Source: Comamonadaceae bacterium CG_4_10_14_3_um_filter_60_75 (lineage in GTDB: Bacteria > Pseudomonadota > Gammaproteobacteria > Burkholderiales > Burkholderiaceae_C). From it: a stretch of DNA of 7,102 nucleotides. Position 1 is the stretch's first letter. Every line of letters begins with the position of its first letter. This document shows positions 1 through 5,394 of this stretch, piece by piece. The stretch is from positions 1 through 7,102 of the forward strand of contig PFKL01000203.1 of assembly GCA_002784245.1 (NCBI GenBank). Reading direction: 5' to 3'. The notes under the pieces were generated by a model, which searched no databases, had not been told where the DNA came from, and worked only from the letters and a program-made list of their open reading frames with translations. Position numbers and translations under genes: made by a program.

Positions 1-1197
1 GCTGCGTTCAGCCATCCCCCCAGCGTTGAGCAGGACATCTTTAGCCAGACGCCATTCAACGTTGGTGAATAAGCGTGTGAAATCCGTCACGATCGCGCTA
101 CCGGTGTTGTACAGCGGCTGCGACGTCACCGACTCACGACGCCACTCGGCACCCCACACATAGCGAAGATCGGAGTCCAACCGATGGACACTTTCAAACT
201 TCAATGAATCATTGCTGGCCACACCGCTGTAATCCAGCGCAACAGGAGCCAGCGCATACGGGGCAACGTCAACAAAGGATTCCTGCATATGGGCAAAACC
301 AACAGCGTAGTCATGGCTGCTGCCAACCGATTTCTTCCAATCAAACTGAACAAAACTTGACCCATAAACCGTATCGCGTAGCGGTGCGTTGGCGTTGGTG
401 GCAAAGCCTCGCCCAGCATCGATACCCAGCCAGCCAGCGCGCACCTCCAGCTGCGCGTCAGCCGCCACCGCCAACTCCGCCCTAAAGTTGGCGCGCTGCA
501 CCCGGTTATGGCCGTTGGACCCCGTCAAACCATCGTCACCGCGCTGGTCCACGCTCAAGCGCATAGGCGAGCCCATCACCTGCCAACCCAAGCTTAATTG
601 AGCATCCTGAATACCGTTTTCGCCGTGGTTAACACCGGCTCGAATGCCAAGAGAATCCGCTGCACTACGCGTCACAATGTTGACAACACCCAACATGGCT
701 CGCGCACCGTAGACCGCAGAGTTCGACCCTCGAAACACCTCAATACGCTCGATATCGTCAAGCGTGACCGACATCAAGCCGGGCGCCACACTACCAAACA
801 AATAGGTCGAATAAACCGACCGTCCGTCTATCAATACCTGAATACGCGCCGAGTAAACGCTGAACGAGCCGTGGTAATTGGCCTGCGGCGCATCCGACTC
901 AAACGAGGTACTGGTCTGGAAACCCGGTACCAGTCGCAAGACATCCACCACATCACGCGCACCCGATTGCCGGATGAACTCGCGGTCAATGATGGTCATC
1001 GCTCCCGGCGTTTCATCAAGCCGCTGTGGCAAGCGCGACACACTCAACACCACGGGCATGTCAGCCAGGTAGTCTCTTTCTGACACAGCTGTTACCTGCG
1101 CACCCACAGTCGGACACAGCAAAGCCAGGCAGAGCGCCACTGCGCTCGCCCGGTAGCCCGTGCTATCGCGACGGGTGGCGTTCAACGGAGATTTCAT
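1..1197 (-). CDS. TonB-dependent outer-membrane receptor, N-terminal part (signal peptide, plug, first barrel strands); truncated by window edge
   Basis: The frame is open from ATG at 1197 to the left edge, 399 codons, so the C-terminal barrel is outside the window. Residues 1-33 form a signal peptide: a basic start with Arg9-Arg10, a hydrophobic core ALCLALLC, and a likely cut at VGA|Q. The plug domain follows (about 40-160) with typical elements: LSVSRLPQRLDETPGAM, LRLVPGFQ, VLIDGRSVYS, and the diagnostic IERIEVFRGSNSAVYGARA followed by GVVNIVTR. After that come alternating aromatic/polar segments typical of beta strands. The family imports siderophores, cobalamin, metals or other ligands across the outer membrane using TonB energy; the ligand cannot be read from this part. 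The SD sequence is poor, but ATG 1197 is the only upstream start that gives the signal peptide. It lies 70 nt behind the flavodoxin gene on the same strand, so co-transcription is possible but not shown. Confidence 0.93.
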   Translation of the reverse strand, partial: MKSPLNATRRDSTGYRASAVALCLALLCPTVGAQVTAVSERDYLADMPVVLSVSRLPQRLDETPGAMTIIDREFIRQSGARDVVDVLRLVPGFQTSTSFESDAPQANYHGSFSVYSARIQVLIDGRSVYSTYLFGSVAPGLMSVTLDDIERIEVFRGSNSAVYGARAMLGVVNIVTRSAADSLGIRAGVNHGENGIQDAQLSLGWQVMGSPMRLSVDQRGDDGLTGSNGHNRVQRANFRAELAVAADAQLEVRAGWLGIDAGRGFATNANAPLRDTVYGSSFVQFDWKKSVGSSHDYAVGFAHMQESFVDVAPYALAPVALDYSGVASNDSLKFESVHRLDSDLRYVWGAEWRRESVTSQPLYNTGSAIVTDFTRLFTNVEWRLAKDVLLNAGGMAERS

Positions 1198-1240
1198 GGG
1201 GCATTTTTTAAGGTCGTTATAGCCCCGGATTTTGCCCTCA

Positions 1241-1255
1241 GTCGGCCTGGCCGAC
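1241..1255. repeat. Short perfect hairpin between flavodoxin and TonB-receptor genes
   Basis: GTCGGC and GCCGAC pair around a 3-nt loop (6-bp GC-rich stem). It lies 13 nt beyond the flavodoxin stop codon on the transcribed strand. No U-tract follows in either direction, so it is not a canonical intrinsic terminator. It could be a weak terminator, an mRNA-stabilising hairpin, or chance in GC-rich DNA. Confidence 0.3.
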
Positions 1256-1267
1256 CCGGCGCACCAA

Positions 1268-1822
1268 TCAGCCCTTGAACTGGGCGGCGATGGCGGCCAC
1301 GCGCTGGCCAAACAAGCGCGCAGTTTCCAGGTCACCCGGCAGCATTTCGGCGGGCGAAGCGTCTGACGGCGTTTGCGCCATGGCGCCCGCTGACGAGCCC
1401 ACGTAGTTGACGTCATTGCGCTGCGCCGCCTTGGCGTTGCTGGGCATCATGCCGGTACCCACCCAGATACCGCTGTGCTGCATCGCCAGCGTAAACAAGT
1501 AATGCAGCGTGCTGTGCTTGTCGCCGTTCATGGTGGCGCTGTTGGTAAAGCCAGCAAATATCTTGTCTTTCCAAACCTGGCTGTACCACGGCTTGCTCGA
1601 CGCGTCGGCGAATTTCTTGAACTGCCAGCTCACGCAGCCCATGTAGGTGGGGCTGCCCATGATGATGGCATCAGCGGCGCCCAGAATGTCCCAACTGGCC
1701 TGCGAGACGTTGCCTTCAGCGTCGATCGGCACCAACTCAGCGCCTGCGCCCTCGGCAACCGATTGCGCCATGCGCAGCGTGTGACCGTAGCCCGAATGAA
1801 AAACAACCACAATCTTCACCAT
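1268..1822 (-). CDS. Flavodoxin family protein, WrbA-like (FMN-binding NAD(P)H:quinone oxidoreductase type)
   Basis: The 184-residue cytoplasmic protein has the flavodoxin fold signature. The FMN phosphate loop is at residues 8-15 (FHSGYGHT) and is followed by the first helix. Around residues 55-62 lies GSPTYMG, the WrbA-like loop next to the flavin. Further on, FTNSATMNGDKHSTL and VGTGMMPSN match the segments that line the flavin in WrbA-type proteins. WrbA proteins are about 198 residues and reduce quinones by two electrons using NAD(P)H; this one is slightly shorter and may be a relative rather than WrbA itself. The start is ATG 1822 with a strong AAGGAG (1830-1835 complement), 7 nt upstream. 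It is transcribed away from the FAD oxidoreductase gene at 1940, and both products are flavoproteins, so a shared redox role is conceivable but unproven. Confidence 0.88.
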   Translation of the reverse strand: MVKIVVVFHSGYGHTLRMAQSVAEGAGAELVPIDAEGNVSQASWDILGAADAIIMGSPTYMGCVSWQFKKFADASSKPWYSQVWKDKIFAGFTNSATMNGDKHSTLHYLFTLAMQHSGIWVGTGMMPSNAKAAQRNDVNYVGSSAGAMAQTPSDASPAEMLPGDLETARLFGQRVAAIAAQFKG

Positions 1823-1939
1823 ATGGAAACTCCTTGGAACGGTAAATCAAAAACCCGATGCTAGCGAGTTTGCCCGGCGGGAAAAAGCCCCGCCCGCAAA
1901 CGGGTAAAGTCACACCATTTACAACTCGGAGACTACCTC
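1823..1939. promoter_or_regulatory. Divergent promoter region with imperfect inverted repeat (1868-1901)
   Basis: This 117-nt region must hold the promoters of both the flavodoxin gene (leftward) and the FAD oxidoreductase gene (rightward). It contains an interrupted dyad: GTTTGC at 1868-1873 pairs with GCAAAC at 1896-1901, and inside it GCGGG (1877-1881) pairs with CCCGC (1889-1893) around an A-rich 7-nt loop. This could be an operator shared by both genes or an RNA hairpin. The SD sites are AAGGAG (complement of 1830-1835) for the left gene and GGAG at 1928-1931 for the right gene. I see no convincing -35/-10 pair. Confidence 0.45.
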
Positions 1940-2995
1940 ATGCGCGCAACCCCTCGCCCCCCGCAACATATTGCCGTCGTGGGCGCTGGCATGGCCGGTA
2001 TCACCTGCGCACGCACCTTGCAGCAGGCCGGTCACCAGGTAACCGTATTCGAAAAAAGCCGTGGCCTGGGCGGACGTATGGCCACGCGCGACAGCGCCTT
2101 CGGTTCGTTTGACCACGGTGCGCAATATTTCACCGTGCGTGACGCCCGTTTTTTGCTCGCCCTGCAAACCACACCGCAATTGTGCAAACGCTGGAGCGCC
2201 AACACGGTGCAAGTGCTGGATGAATTGGGGCGTGTAGCAGCTGCGGGGCTGCCGACGCACGAGGCACATTGGGTCGCTACACCCGGCATGAAGTCACTGG
2301 TGGCAGGCTGGGCCGAGCCGCTGGTGCAAGCCGGACGGGTCGAGCTGCAAACCAGGGTGGTGCGGGTCGAGCGCGACACCGTGCAAGCCGGCCAATGGCA
2401 GCTGCGTGCGCATGGCGCCGACGACAGCCAGCATGTTTTTTCTGGCTTTGACGCCGTGGTGCTTGCCATGCCCGCAGCGCAAGTGCAGACGCTGCTACAA
2501 ACTTCAAAGCAAATGGTCACCTGGTCAAAACGAATCGATGCGGTGCAGGTGGCCCCTTGCTGGACGCTGATGCTGGCCTTTCCACAAGCGGTGCAGCCAG
2601 GGCTGACAACGCTGGGGCCACAGTGGAACGCCGCACGCAGCACGCACCACCGTATCGCCTGGCTAGCGCGCGAATCGAGCAAACCCGGCCGCAGCGCCAT
2701 CGAACGCTGGACAGTGCAGGCCAGCGCAGCATGGTCACAAGAGCACTTGCACGACGACGCAGCGCGGGTCGAAGCAAAATTGATCAAGGCGTTTACCGAA
2801 GTGACGGGCATCCGCGCCGAACCCACCCATGTCGACAGCCAACGCTGGTTGTACGCCAAGACCATCACACCGCTGGGCAAGAGCCATCTGTGGGATGGCA
2901 AAAAAGGCTTGGGCGTATGCGGTGACTGGTGCCTGGGGCACCGCGTTGAAGACGCGTTTGCGTCGGGCCTGGAGCTGGCGCTGGCGGCGGCTTGA
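1940..2995 (+). CDS. NAD(P)/FAD-dependent amine-oxidase-like oxidoreductase (renalase-like)
   Basis: The 351-residue protein starts with a Rossmann dinucleotide-binding motif, VVGAGMAG at residues 13-20, with the acidic residue that ends strand 2 at Glu38 (VTVFEKS). The second FAD motif follows at once, GLGGRMATR (42-50). Next comes FDHGAQYFTVRD, which is characteristic of renalase-like proteins. Near the C-terminus, VCGDWCLGHRVEDAFASGL is the second FAD-contacting segment of amine-oxidase folds. Length and order match bacterial renalase-like flavoproteins, which are soluble oxidoreductases; the substrate here is unknown. The start is supported by GGAG at 1928-1931, 8 nt upstream. The next gene, gluQRS, starts 9 nt after the stop codon, so the two are probably co-transcribed. 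A 328-codon antisense frame over this gene is a GC-rich shadow. Confidence 0.9.
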   Translation: MRATPRPPQHIAVVGAGMAGITCARTLQQAGHQVTVFEKSRGLGGRMATRDSAFGSFDHGAQYFTVRDARFLLALQTTPQLCKRWSANTVQVLDELGRVAAAGLPTHEAHWVATPGMKSLVAGWAEPLVQAGRVELQTRVVRVERDTVQAGQWQLRAHGADDSQHVFSGFDAVVLAMPAAQVQTLLQTSKQMVTWSKRIDAVQVAPCWTLMLAFPQAVQPGLTTLGPQWNAARSTHHRIAWLARESSKPGRSAIERWTVQASAAWSQEHLHDDAARVEAKLIKAFTEVTGIRAEPTHVDSQRWLYAKTITPLGKSHLWDGKKGLGVCGDWCLGHRVEDAFASGLELALAAA

Positions 2996-3004
2996 GCTTT
3001 CGGT

Positions 3005-3970
3005 GTGGGGGCGGTCAATTACATCGGGCGGTTTGCGCCCTCACCGACCGGCCCACTGCACGCGGGCTCACTGGCTACCGCGCTGGCCAGTTGGCTGGAC
3101 GCTCGGGCGCACCAGGGCCAGTGGCTGGTTCGCATTGAAGATGTAGACACCACGCGCTGTCTGGCGGGCCTGGATCACATCATCTTGCAGCAGCTGGCGG
3201 CTTGCGCAATGCACAGTGACACGCCAGTGCTTTACCAGTCACGCCGCAGTGCGACGTACCAGCGGGCACTTGACACTTTGATCAGCCAGCAGCGGGCCTA
3301 CCCCTGCGGCTGTACGCGCAAGGACATCGAAGCCGCGCTTGCGCTTACAGGCTTCAGCAAACAGCGCCATGGCGAACTGGTTTACCCCGGCACCTGCCGC
3401 GCCGCACTGCACGGCAAGGCGACCCGCGCCTGGCGATTTGCAATCGAAAAATTTATAACAAATAACACTTTAGCCCTTATAGATAAAGCGCAAGAAGCTA
3501 TAAATACTATAGTGTCAGAAAAGCCAGCGGCAGCCCAGATGCACGTGTTCTGGCGCGATCGCCGCCTGGGAAAACAACAACAAGACGTAGCGACCGAGGT
3601 GGGCGACTTTGTGCTCAAACGCGCCGATGGCTGCTTTGCCTACCAACTCGCCGTGGTGGTGGACGATGCGGCACAAGGCATAACCGACATCGTGCGTGGC
3701 GAAGACCTGGCCGACAACACGGCGCGCCAGATGCTGTTGCAGCAGGCCCTGGCGCTGCCAACGCCGCGCTACCTGCATACACCGTTGGTGCTGGGAGCCA
3801 ACCACGAAAAGCTGAGCAAACAAAACGGTGCGTCGGCCATCGACATCCGCAATGCGCAGACCACACTTAACCAGGCGGCGGTGTTCCTCGGCTTATCAGC
3901 ACACCCCGGCCCGACCAGCGACGCCCTGCTGAGCTGGACGCGGCAGTGGGCGCGCCTGTACCCTGACTAA
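3005..3970 (+). CDS. gluQRS: Glutamyl-queuosine tRNA(Asp) synthetase (GluQ-RS), with in-frame AT-rich insertion
   Basis: GluQ-RS activates glutamate and attaches it to the queuosine base in the anticodon of tRNA(Asp). It is a truncated relative of glutamyl-tRNA synthetase without the anticodon domain. The class I HIGH motif is in APSPTGPLHAGS (residues 11-22) and the KMSKS equivalent is KLSKQ (269-273). The zinc site is complete: Cys101, Cys103, Tyr127 and Cys131. The core segment CFAYQLAVVVDDAAQGITD is strongly conserved. Start: an in-frame TGA lies at 2993-2995, so GTG 3005 is the first usable start, and the SD is weak. At 321 residues it is longer than the ~298-residue E. coli enzyme. Residues about 149-172 (from KFITNNTLALIDK on) are AT-rich, unlike the rest of the gene, and contain a dispersed repeat. 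The active-site and zinc motifs are untouched, so the enzyme is probably functional. Confidence 0.95.
   Translation: MGAVNYIGRFAPSPTGPLHAGSLATALASWLDARAHQGQWLVRIEDVDTTRCLAGLDHIILQQLAACAMHSDTPVLYQSRRSATYQRALDTLISQQRAYPCGCTRKDIEAALALTGFSKQRHGELVYPGTCRAALHGKATRAWRFAIEKFITNNTLALIDKAQEAINTIVSEKPAAAQMHVFWRDRRLGKQQQDVATEVGDFVLKRADGCFAYQLAVVVDDAAQGITDIVRGEDLADNTARQMLLQQALALPTPRYLHTPLVLGANHEKLSKQNGASAIDIRNAQTTLNQAAVFLGLSAHPGPTSDALLSWTRQWARLYPD
3463..3517 (+). repeat. Dispersed short repeat, copy 1 (inside gluQRS, core 3471-3501)
   Basis: The 31-nt core starts TAGCCC and ends AGCGCAAGAAGCTAT. By eye it matches 23 of 31 positions of copy 2 (4406-4436) in the same orientation. It is flanked by an imperfect inverted pair, TAACACT (3463-3469) and AGTGTCA (3511-3517). 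The stretch is much richer in A+T than the surrounding gene. It is read through in frame and adds roughly 25 residues to GluQ-RS. I recognise this as the style of short palindromic repeat scattered in Comamonadaceae genomes, from memory and not by search. Confidence 0.65.
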
Positions 3971-3992
3971 CCACTTCTATTCTTTTGCCTTT

Positions 3993-4119
3993 ATGTCCCA
4001 GACTGCTTCAGGCCATGCCTTGCCGATCGCTCTAAAAGATGCTGGGATGTTCAGGGGGCGATTGATCTTGGATTTCGACGGACGCAACATCCTGCTGAAA
4101 GCTGAAATAGAAGCCCTGC
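3993..4119 (+). pseudogene. Unidentified N-terminal ORF fragment, fused out of frame to gmd remnant
   Basis: Starting at ATG 3993, about 42 codons read as a plausible soluble protein, including MFRGRLILDFDGRNILLKAE and then IEALQ. At the GCAGCAAC 8-mer (4118-4125) the sequence changes to gmd, which is read in another frame. The original frame continues to a stop at 4269-4271 but only as an out-of-frame shadow rich in Pro, Arg and Gln. I do not recognise the family. It lies 22 nt after gluQRS and has no clear SD, so it may not be expressed. Confidence 0.4.
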
Positions 4120-4125
4120 AGCAAC
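4118..4125 (+). repeat. 8-bp direct repeat GCAGCAAC, left copy (gmd rearrangement junction)
   Basis: The sequence is identical to 6164-6171. The gmd C-part begins here and the gmd N-part ends at the other copy. The left flank here (CCCT) differs from the left flank there (GACA), and the right flanks also differ. It therefore behaves as a crossover or microhomology site. Confidence 0.6.
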
Positions 4126-4395
4126 CTCACGCGCATCATCCAGGAAACGCAGCCCGACGATATCTACAACCTGGGCCTGGAAAAGAAGACCCGCTACTTC
4201 CGCCCCACCGAAGTCGAAACCCTGCTCGGCGACCCCAGCAAAGCCAAGCAAAAACTAGGCTGGGTGCCTGAGATCACCGCGCAAGAAATGTGCGCCGAGA
4301 TGGTCGCCCACGACCTGGCTGAAGCCAAAAAACATGCACTGCTCAAGCACCACGGCTACAGCGTCAACGTCAACGTCAACGTCAGTATTGAATGA
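4120..4395 (+). pseudogene. gmd: GDP-mannose 4,6-dehydratase (Gmd), middle/C-terminal fragment with internal deletion
   Basis: In the frame of AGC at 4120 the sequence reads SNLTRIIQETQPDDIYNLG, a conserved segment near residues 70-90 of Gmd. It then jumps at 4177 to LEKKTRYFRPTEVETLLGDP and KQKLGWVPEITAQEMCAEMV, the C-terminal part of the same enzyme. Roughly 200 residues, including the catalytic Ser/Thr-Tyr-Lys region, are missing between them. There is no start codon of its own. The stop is TGA 4393-4395. Gmd converts GDP-mannose to GDP-4-keto-6-deoxymannose for fucose, rhamnose or perosamine in surface polysaccharides. This remnant cannot be active. The matching N-terminal piece lies 1.8 kb downstream (5953-6171) and joins to this one exactly in frame. 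Confidence 0.88.
4363..4383 (+). repeat. Hexanucleotide tandem repeat (GTCAAC, 3.5 copies)
   Basis: Three perfect GTCAAC units plus GTC lie at the 3' end of the gmd C-fragment and encode Val-Asn repeats (VNVNVNV) just before the stop. This looks like slippage expansion. The usual Gmd C-terminus ends soon after the HGY motif, so the repeats extend a variable tail. Confidence 0.8.
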
Positions 4396-4444
4396 AATCA
4401 GCCTCTAGCCCCCGTAGAATAAGCGTTAGCAGCTATCACAATAG
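4394..4444 (+). repeat. Dispersed short repeat, copy 2 (core 4406-4436), between gmd fragment and BRO-N fragment
   Basis: It begins GAAATCAGCCTCTAGCCC and continues through GTAGAATA to AGCAGCTAT. The core matches copy 3 (5085-5115) at 26 of 31 positions, and the similarity extends upstream to GAAAT. It overlaps the TGA of the gmd fragment and ends 22 nt before the ATG at 4459. Orientation is the same as in copies 1 and 3. Confidence 0.75.
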
Positions 4445-4458
4445 TAACAAAACTTAAT

Positions 4459-4563
4459 ATGAGCACCATTAAACTGTTCGAAACAAGCCAAGTCCGCTCC
4501 CAATGGGATGCGGAGAAGGAAGCCTGGTTTTGCCTGAAATCAGTCGTTTTTTGGGCATCGTGA
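4459..4563 (+). pseudogene. BRO-N (phage antirepressor-like) N-terminal fragment
   Basis: ATG 4459 opens a 34-codon frame that begins MSTIKLFETSQVRSQWDAEK and continues EAWF. This is the typical opening of BRO-N domain proteins (KLF..., VR..W, ...W[YF]F). After the WF codons (to about 4529) the family similarity stops, and the remaining ten residues are read out of frame from the DUF4160 gene, ending at TGA 4561. BRO-N domains are DNA-binding modules of phage antirepressors and related proteins. Only the first ~24 residues remain of a domain of about 100 residues, so this is a non-functional stub. It follows repeat copy 2 and has no clear SD. Confidence 0.7.
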
Positions 4564-4790
4564 TTGCCATCTATTACAACGAACACAACCCGCCGCATTT
4601 TCATGCACGGTATGGGCCATTCAAGATTGAAATAGCCATCAGAACGCTGACTGTTCTAGCAGGCAAGTTGCCCCCAAAGGCACTGGGCTTGGTCATGGAG
4701 TAGGCTATCTTGCATCAAGATGACTTGATGGCTGACAGGGCTCTTGCGCGGGATAATGCCAAACGCAAGCATATTGATCCACTGGAGTAA
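4503..4790 (+). pseudogene. DUF4160 domain protein, interrupted by in-frame TAG (4701-4703)
   Basis: The family region starts at TTG 4530, probably an altered ATG, reading LPEISRFLGIVIAIYYNEHN and then PPHFHARYG, the hallmark of DUF4160. It continues with TLTVLAGKLPPKALGLVME and is then stopped by TAG at 4701. In the same frame the sequence goes on as AILHQDDLMADRALARDN and ends at TAA 4788. The family motif here is VMEWA..H, so the TAG stands where Trp (TGG) is expected: a single G-to-A change. An upstream in-frame ATG at 4503 adds nine residues but overlaps the BRO-N stub; GGAGAAGGAAG at 4511-4521 could serve as SD for TTG 4530. Function is unknown. It is followed by DUF2442, its frequent partner, 4 nt downstream. 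It could be a dead gene or one that depends on amber readthrough. Confidence 0.85.
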
Positions 4791-4794
4791 AACC

Positions 4795-5070
4795 ATGTTT
4801 CTGATTGGTGTAACCCGTGTTCAGCCTTTGCCCAATCGCAATTTGGACCTTACCTTTGAAGATGGATTTCACGGCATTGTCGAAATAGATCGGATCGTCA
4901 AAAACTACACCGGCGTTTTTGCACCGCTGCTGCAAGACGAATTCTTCCGACAAGTCATGGTAAATACCGAACTTGGCACCGTTGTCTGGCCAAACGGTGC
5001 CGACCTGTGCCCAGACGTTTTGTATTCACAAGCAACGGGCATACCTGTTACCACTTCCAGGAATTTGTGA
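4795..5070 (+). CDS. DUF2442 domain-containing protein
   Basis: The 91-residue protein has the DUF2442 pattern: an N-terminal VTRVQPLPNRNLDLTFEDG, then GVFAPLLQDEFF, and the conserved end VNTELGTVVWPNGADLCPDV. No signal peptide or membrane segment is present. The start ATG 4795 has GGAG at 4784-4787 (7-nt spacing), which overlaps the last codons of DUF4160, so translation is probably coupled. DUF4160-DUF2442 pairs are common in bacterial accessory regions and are suspected, without firm proof, to be toxin-antitoxin-like. An upstream in-frame ATG at 4744 is less likely, since it lies inside the DUF4160 tail and lacks an SD. This gene appears intact, unlike its partner. Confidence 0.9.
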   Translation: MFLIGVTRVQPLPNRNLDLTFEDGFHGIVEIDRIVKNYTGVFAPLLQDEFFRQVMVNTELGTVVWPNGADLCPDVLYSQATGIPVTTSRNL

Positions 5071-5072
5071 AA

Positions 5073-5125
5073 GAAATTAGCCTCTAGCCCACGTAGAATA
5101 TGCGCAAGCAGCTACTAACCATATA
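5073..5125 (+). repeat. Dispersed short repeat, copy 3 (core 5085-5115), between DUF2442 and MNT genes
   Basis: It begins GAAATTAGCCTCTAGCCC and continues through GTAGAATA to GCAAGCAGCTAC. It differs from copy 2 at five of the 31 core positions. It starts just after the DUF2442 stop (5068-5070) and its core ends 23 nt before ATG 5139, almost the same placement as copy 2 relative to the BRO-N start. Confidence 0.75.
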
Positions 5126-5138
5126 GCAATATTAGCCA

Positions 5139-5394
5139 TGCGTCTTTCAACACAGCAACAGTCCATCATTCGAACAACCGCCACCGAAGCCTTCGGCGCG
5201 GGGGCGACATAGACCTGTTGATCGAAACAGACCAGACTGACATCAACGCCCTGACGCGCGCCGAAATTACATTTTTGCCCCAACTTCAAATGAAATTAGG
5301 CGAACAAAAAATAGACGTGCTGCTGGACTACCCCTCACGCAAAACAAGACCCCCTATTTTTGCGATTGCAAAGACCACCGGTATTTTGTTATGA
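5139..5394 (+). pseudogene. MNT-type nucleotidyltransferase (MntA-like antitoxin), deletion and frameshift
   Basis: ATG 5139 reads MRLSTQQQSIIRTTATEAFG and then GA, the usual opening of minimal nucleotidyltransferases. Around 5195-5206 (GGCGCGGGGGCG) the frame breaks. In the next frame, from 5200, it reads GGDIDLLIETDQTDINALT, then QKIDVLLDYPSRKTRPPIF and AIAKTTGILL, ending at TGA 5392. The expected segment between FGAGA and GGDIDL, which carries the catalytic GS motif and about 14 residues, is absent. The first frame stops at TAG 5210. MntA-like proteins neutralise HepT toxins by transferring AMP to them; without the GS motif this copy cannot do so. Its stop overlaps the HepT-like start as ATGA, the usual layout for this pair. 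Confidence 0.8.

Noticed and set aside
598..1083. 161-codon plus-strand frame over the TonB receptor
   Set aside because: It is the complement of the plug domain, has no recognisable motif and has an Arg-rich composition. The minus-strand reading is unambiguous.
1241..1255. Intrinsic terminator for the flavodoxin transcript
   Set aside because: The stem is GC-rich but only 6 bp, and no U-tract follows on the transcribed strand. It is kept only as a possible hairpin.
2032..3018. Long antisense frame (328 codons) over the FAD oxidoreductase gene
   Set aside because: Composition is Ser/Ala/Arg/Cys-rich and shows no motif. The plus-strand gene has clear FAD motifs, and GC-rich genes commonly leave such open antisense frames.
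4394..5125. CRISPR array formed by the repeated ~50-bp units
   Set aside because: Only two intergenic copies occur, about 680 bp apart with genes between them, and they are imperfect. There is no spacer pattern.
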